Source: Hadesarchaea archaeon (lineage in GTDB: Archaea; Hadarchaeota; Hadarchaeia; Hadarchaeales; Hadarchaeaceae). Taken from it: a stretch of 33,943 nucleotides of DNA. The DNA is taken from positions 1-33,943 of the forward strand of contig SOKQ01000031.1 in the NCBI GenBank assembly GCA_004375695.1, in the 5' to 3' direction. Positions 30,274 through 33,943 of this stretch are shown piece by piece. Each line of letters opens with the position of its first letter. Positions within the stretch are counted from its first letter, which is position 1. Position numbers and translations under genes: made by a program. The notes below the pieces were generated by a model that had not been told where the DNA came from, made no database searches, and was given only the letters and a program-made list of their open reading frames with translations.

Positions 30274-31223
30274 TAGGGCACCACCAAGACGAGCACTAAG
30301 CTGATTATCGCGAGCAGCGTGGCGGATGTCCAGTAGAACTTGAGAGCTTGGTCGATGCGCAGGCGGGCCATGATGTTTCTGAGGGTCGTCGTCAGCAGCA
30401 CAATCGCGAGGGTTTTGATGAGAAAATCGACTATGCTCGGGATTTGGACGCCGCCGATTACGTAAGCTGTGGGGCCACCTAAGAAGAGGGCGGCAAACAG
30501 GCCAGCGACCACAATCGTTTCGACATCATAGGCGAGGCGCCAGATCGCGAGTTTCGGGCCTGAGTATTCGGTCAGCGATCCGTGCACGATCTCGCTTTCG
30601 GCCTCTGGGATGTCAAATGGCACACGAAGGAGCTTGCCTTGGATGGCCACCAGCGCAGCGATTGCCGCGGGCAGGAGACGCCAATCAAGGATGAGCCACC
30701 CCTGCTGAGCTTGATAGTTTACAATCGTTGGCAGGCCTAAGGACCCAACCCTAACTACAGCAACTAGGATCGCGATGATAAACACGAACTCGTAGCCGAA
30801 GAGCTGGGCGACGTGGCGCCCAGCCCCGGTCGCACCGAACGGGCTCCCCGAGGAGTAGCCCCCCAGCATCATACATATAGCCGGGATGTTGAGCAGGTAG
30901 ATGATGACGATCAGGTCCGCGACCATCGTTAGGGTAGGTTGAGGTGAGCTGACAGGGATCAGGAGCATCACGGTTACTGCTGCCCCCAGCGCAACTAACG
31001 GCGCGGCAGTGAATATTGGCGACTGCGCGGCTCCAGGCGTGATGTCTTCCTTGCTAAGTAGTTTGCCGACGTCCAAGAACTCCTGCCATATTGGGGGCCC
31101 TATGCGGTTCTGCATGTGTCCTGTCACCTTTCGGTCGATTCCAATGTAGAGCAATCCGATGAGGGAGGCGAAGAGAAGTCCCGGGAAGACGAGGGAGCCG
31201 AGAATGAAACTTAGGACTTCCAT
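30273..31223 (-). CDS. Group-4 [NiFe] hydrogenase membrane subunit (NuoH-like)
   Basis: About 316 residues with eight or so membrane helices. Family marks are the RKVTGHMQNRIGPP loop, LLSKEDITP, and the acidic quinone-site-like loop VPFDIPEAESEIVHG. It anchors the hydrogenase module and helps couple it to ion pumping (MbhM/EchB). ATG at 31223 is chosen over GTG 31235 because AGGAAG lies about ten bases before it and its TGATG overlap with the large subunit gene is typical of coupling. Confidence 0.92.
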   Translation of the reverse strand: MEVLSFILGSLVFPGLLFASLIGLLYIGIDRKVTGHMQNRIGPPIWQEFLDVGKLLSKEDITPGAAQSPIFTAAPLVALGAAVTVMLLIPVSSPQPTLTMVADLIVIIYLLNIPAICMMLGGYSSGSPFGATGAGRHVAQLFGYEFVFIIAILVAVVRVGSLGLPTIVNYQAQQGWLILDWRLLPAAIAALVAIQGKLLRVPFDIPEAESEIVHGSLTEYSGPKLAIWRLAYDVETIVVAGLFAALFLGGPTAYVIGGVQIPSIVDFLIKTLAIVLLTTTLRNIMARLRIDQALKFYWTSATLLAIISLVLVLVVP

Positions 31224-32374
31224 CAATGGCGCCACTTCCTGAGTTCCTTCAGGGACAAGTTGAAGGTCTTACCTGTGTGCGAGTCCACCAGCGCGACGCG
31301 GTCATTGCAAGCGAAGCAGGGGTCTATGCTCCATATCACGATTGGAATTTCGGCCACGGTGCCGCCGAGGAACATGCGTTTTATCGAGGCGAAATTAGCG
31401 CAGGTGGGCGTCCGCACGTGCACGCGCTCAGGACTATCGGTGCCGTTCGAGAGGGCGTAATAGAAAAGCTCGCCCCGTGGAGCCTCTGTCCGCTCGATCG
31501 CTTCATTCCTCGGGATTTCTAGATTGACTTTGATTCGAATGGGGCCGATTGGCATTTCCTTTACTGCTTGACGCACGATGTGGATTGCTTCCAAAATTTC
31601 TCGCAGCCTGACCATGCTCTTCGCCCAGACGTCTCCCTCCCGCTCGGTGATGACATTGAAGGAGAGCTTGTCGTAGATGGCGTAGGGGTGGTCCCTTCGA
31701 ATATCGGTATCGACCCCGGATGCGCGTGCGAGGGGTCCAACAGCGCAGAACTTCCTCGCATCATCCTTCGTTAATATCCCGACGTTAGTGCAACGCGCCA
31801 AGATCGTGCGGTCGGAGTTGAAAAGATCGATGTAATACTTGGTAGAGTGCTCGAGCTCATCTAGCCCGCGCAGGATTGTCGGCACGTGCTCTGGCTTCAC
31901 ATCCCTTCGAACCCCCCCGATGGTGTTGGTAGCAGACGTAACGCGATTGCCTGATATGATTTCCCGCAGGTCCATGACACGCTCGCGGTCCCGCCATGCT
32001 AGCATGAAAAGCGTGTTGAAGCCGATTTGGTGGGCAGCGATTCCGAGCCATAAGAGGTGGCTGTGGATGCGCTCAAGCTCGAGAATAATCACTCGGATAT
32101 ACTTCGCCCGCTCTGGGGGTTCGACTCCCGCAAGCTGCTCTATCGCTTGGCAGTAGGTCGTCGTGTGCACTACGTTGCAGATGCCGCAGATTCGCTCTAT
32201 TAGGTAGACATCGTGCTTATAGTCGCGTCGTTGAAGCGCCTCCTCGATTCCTCGGTGCACGTAGCCGAAACGGATGTCGACATCGGCGATTTCCTCCCCT
32301 TTGACCTCAAACCTGAAGAACGCGGGCTCTTTGAGCGCGGGGTGCTGTGGACCGATTGGAACGATGAATGTCAT
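31223..32374 (-). CDS. Group-4 [NiFe] hydrogenase large subunit (NuoD-like)
   Basis: About 383 residues. The [NiFe] ligands are present: RICGICNVVH near the N-terminus and DPCFACNDR near the C-terminus. A tail of 24 residues after that Arg (VALVDSHTGK...LKELRKW) resembles the extension of E. coli HycE that HycI removes. ATG at 32374 is chosen because of the ATGA overlap with the previous gene and the normal beginning TFIVPIGPQHPALKEP. It corresponds to MbhL/EchE. Confidence 0.94.
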   Translation of the reverse strand: MTFIVPIGPQHPALKEPAFFRFEVKGEEIADVDIRFGYVHRGIEEALQRRDYKHDVYLIERICGICNVVHTTTYCQAIEQLAGVEPPERAKYIRVIILELERIHSHLLWLGIAAHQIGFNTLFMLAWRDRERVMDLREIISGNRVTSATNTIGGVRRDVKPEHVPTILRGLDELEHSTKYYIDLFNSDRTILARCTNVGILTKDDARKFCAVGPLARASGVDTDIRRDHPYAIYDKLSFNVITEREGDVWAKSMVRLREILEAIHIVRQAVKEMPIGPIRIKVNLEIPRNEAIERTEAPRGELFYYALSNGTDSPERVHVRTPTCANFASIKRMFLGGTVAEIPIVIWSIDPCFACNDRVALVDSHTGKTFNLSLKELRKWRH

Positions 32375-32799
32375 TTTGTCTTTTCCCTCCACTCCTTACG
32401 TAATGGATACTCACCATCGGGCCAGTCGTCGGGCAAGAAAATCCGCCTCGGATCGGGGTGGCCCTCAACTTTCACGCCGAACATCTCCATGAGTTCGCGC
32501 TCATACAGAATCGCTCCCGGGAAGATGTCGGTTATGGTTGGGATTCTGAGCTCATTTTTCGGCAGGTTAATTTTCAGGTTGAGCAAGGCGGGACGGCAAT
32601 CGAAGTGATAGATGACTTCAACAGTTTTGCCTTGGTCGACCCCCGTAATTGTGAAAATGTGTTGAATGTCTTGAGTTCTTAACGCGAGCATGGCTTCACG
32701 ATACCGCTGTTTGTCGGTTGTGGCGAAGAGGCATTCATCCTTTATCTTGATTTCGTCGACATGATCTTTAATCAGGGTTGTGACTTCCTTCGCGTTCAT
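32371..32799 (-). CDS. Group-4 [NiFe] hydrogenase 30-kDa-like subunit (NuoC-like)
   Basis: The 142-residue protein contains YERELMEMFGVKVEGHPDPR and RIFLPDDWPDGEYPLRKEW, the NuoC signature. It connects the small and large subunits (MbhK-like). It overlaps the large subunit gene by four bases and starts three bases after the small subunit gene. Confidence 0.93.
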   Translation of the reverse strand: MNAKEVTTLIKDHVDEIKIKDECLFATTDKQRYREAMLALRTQDIQHIFTITGVDQGKTVEVIYHFDCRPALLNLKINLPKNELRIPTITDIFPGAILYERELMEMFGVKVEGHPDPRRIFLPDDWPDGEYPLRKEWREKTK

Positions 32800-32802
32800 T
32801 TT

Positions 32803-33216
32803 TCACACCTTCCCCAATACTTTCAAAATTCCATAAATCATGGCTTCGGGCTTGGGCGGGCAACCTGGCACGTAGGCGCTGACGGGCACGTGCTTGTCGA
32901 GCGGCCACACGACATTGTAGCAGTCGTGGTACACGCTGCCAGATGCCGGGCAGGAGCCGATTGCAATGACGGACTTCGGCTCGGGCATCTGCTCATAAAT
33001 ACGGATGATCCGATCTTTCGCTTGCCTCGTTATGGGACCGGTGACGACTAAGATGTCGGCATGTCTGGGAGAGCCTCGGAGCTGGATGCCAAAGCGCTCG
33101 AGGTCGTAGCGAGGGGTGAGCGCTGCAACCAACTCGATATCGCACCCGGCGCAACCTCCCGTGTTAAAGTGAATAAGCCAAGGCGATTTTTTCCTACATA
33201 ATCGGATTAGTCCCAT
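32803..33216 (-). CDS. Group-4 [NiFe] hydrogenase small subunit (NuoB-like)
   Basis: The 137-residue protein holds one [4Fe-4S] cluster near the active site: NTGGCAGCDIELVAAL, then IGSCPASGSVYH and VPGCPPKPEAMIYG supply the cysteines. This matches MbhJ/EchC. The start ATG 33216 is preceded by GGGGTGA; the frame continues further upstream into the previous gene, which I reject. Confidence 0.94.
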   Translation of the reverse strand: MGLIRLCRKKSPWLIHFNTGGCAGCDIELVAALTPRYDLERFGIQLRGSPRHADILVVTGPITRQAKDRIIRIYEQMPEPKSVIAIGSCPASGSVYHDCYNVVWPLDKHVPVSAYVPGCPPKPEAMIYGILKVLGKV

Positions 33217-33220
33217 GAGT

Positions 33221-33574
33221 TCACCCCAACACCACCGCGATTGCTGCAAGGATGGTGATTAGGCCGACCACCACCCAGAAGAGGTAGGTGTTCAAGATGC
33301 CAGTGTGCTCAGGACGCACATAGCGGTAAAATGGTCTGAAGACGCGACGGATGGGCGAGAAAAACTGCTCGCTGTCCGCGTGGACCTCTTCCGCCTTAAG
33401 AGTCTCACCACAGGCATAGGTTTGGATTTTTTGGGCGGTGGGTTTTGCTTTCGTGATTCTTCGCCCACCGATTAGGATGAGCCATGTTACCGCGGTGATG
33501 AGCAAGAGCGCGGCTGTCGCAACGATGGGCCCCCAGAACCCAGGCCCGAACAACACCGGTTCAGGTACCATCAT
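33221..33574 (-). CDS. Small two-helix hydrogenase membrane subunit (MbhI-like)
   Basis: About 117 residues with two membrane helices (about residues 11-33 and 95-115) joined by a hydrophilic loop, which contains GGRRITKAKPT and TYACGE. The loop also has FFSPIRRVFRPFYRYVRP, like the C-terminal anchoring region of NuoL/HyfB antiporter subunits. It probably links antiporter and hydrogenase modules, as MbhI does. The frame runs 102 codons further upstream with no protein-like content; the start is ATG 33574, overlapping the antiporter stop (ATGA). Confidence 0.75.
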   Translation of the reverse strand: MMVPEPVLFGPGFWGPIVATAALLLITAVTWLILIGGRRITKAKPTAQKIQTYACGETLKAEEVHADSEQFFSPIRRVFRPFYRYVRPEHTGILNTYLFWVVVGLITILAAIAVVLG

Positions 33575-33943
33575 GCACCACCCAACACCGCACTTATGTA
33601 GCCGCTCGAGTTCATCAGGGCTTCTTGCGCGGGACGCACCAAGTCTATCCCAAGCTGCGGGAGCACCCCGAACACCACACACAGCACCGCGAGTAGCATG
33701 ATGGGGAGCAGCATTGACCGTGGGGTTTCTTTCACGTCCTTCAGGTGCGCCGGTCGCTGTCCGAGGAAGATTGAGTTGAGCGCCTTCAGGAAGTAGGCGA
33801 GCGTCAGGGCACTCGTGATGAGGGCGATGATGGTGAACACGGGCTGTCCTGCCTCGATGCCGGCCACGTAGATTGTCCACTTGCTCGCGAACCCGTTGAA
33901 GGGAGGCACCCCCGAAATCGCAAGGGCGCCCACCACGAACAGT
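33571..33943 (-). CDS. Antiporter-like proton/sodium-translocating subunit (NuoL/M/N family), partial
   Basis: Only the last 123 or so residues are in the window. ALAISGVPPFNGFASKW is the conserved C-terminal motif of NuoL/M/N and MbhH subunits, followed by three membrane helices and a loop rich in charged residues (GQRPAHLKDVKETP). It is the ion-pumping part of the membrane-bound hydrogenase. The gene begins beyond the window end. Confidence 0.9.
   Translation of the reverse strand, partial: LFVVGALAISGVPPFNGFASKWTIYVAGIEAGQPVFTIIALITSALTLAYFLKALNSIFLGQRPAHLKDVKETPRSMLLPIMLLAVLCVVFGVLPQLGIDLVRPAQEALMNSSGYISAVLGGA

Noticed and set aside
33575-33880. 102-codon N-terminal extension of the MbhI-like gene
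   Set aside because: It is antiporter DNA read in another frame; an ATGA overlap marks the real start.

Overview
The window is chromosomal DNA of an uncultured, probably thermophilic, euryarchaeal-type archaeon. The evidence is archaea-specific information-processing genes: primase PriS/PriL, PCNA, a GINS subunit, Rpo11, TFS, exosome Csl4, eL42, eS27, aIF2-alpha, Nop10, Alba, diphthamide Dph2, NreA and endonuclease Q. TTG and GTG starts are frequent, AT-rich TATA-like boxes lie about 30 bp before several starts, and there is an ether-lipid geranylgeranyl reductase. The group-4 [NiFe] hydrogenase would suit Thermococci or Hadarchaeota/MSBL1-like lineages, but I cannot fix the phylum by eye.

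Layout. 1-242: a strongly foldable non-coding segment, then tRNA-Thr(CGT). 277-4011 (minus strand): a secreted beta-propeller protein and a radical SAM-nreA pair. 4061-9308 (plus): dph2, csl4, a small conserved-looking ORF, rpo11, a DUF99 protein, signal peptidase, a Nudix hydrolase, tfs, an OB-fold protein and pcna. 9309-10751: an AT-rich island with a gene remnant and a HEPN-domain protein. 10752-15780: a tight replication/translation run, priL-priS-gins-rpl44e-rps27e-aif2A-nop10-PAC2. 15970-17214: endonuclease Q. 17235-19364: a TrmB-type regulator divergent from a ferredoxin-geranylgeranyl reductase pair. 19369-22307: aspS, a zinc/KH protein, alba and an Lrp-like regulator with repeated sites between the last two.

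22308-27033 is the most unusual part. It holds a small putative HTH protein behind a perfect operator-like palindrome, an ExeA/TniB-like AAA+ ATPase overlapping a MerR-HTH/HNH-nuclease fusion, and a tandem array of two membrane-anchored DUF4367-like genes. The array lies in about 1.23-1.25 kb direct repeats and ends in a partial third repeat. The repeat ends are nearly identical between copies, while the predicted outside domain differs and gains many amino-acid changes. I recognise no described system with this composition.

27066-33943 is hydrogen metabolism. It has maturation genes hypE, hypA and hypC, a PHP phosphoesterase, a HycI-like protease, and the core of a membrane-bound group-4 [NiFe] hydrogenase (NuoI, H, D, C and B homologues, an MbhI-like linker and an antiporter-like subunit cut by the window end). 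HycI probably trims the large subunit, whose C-terminal extension after DPCxxCxxR is still present. The Hyp proteins build its active site.
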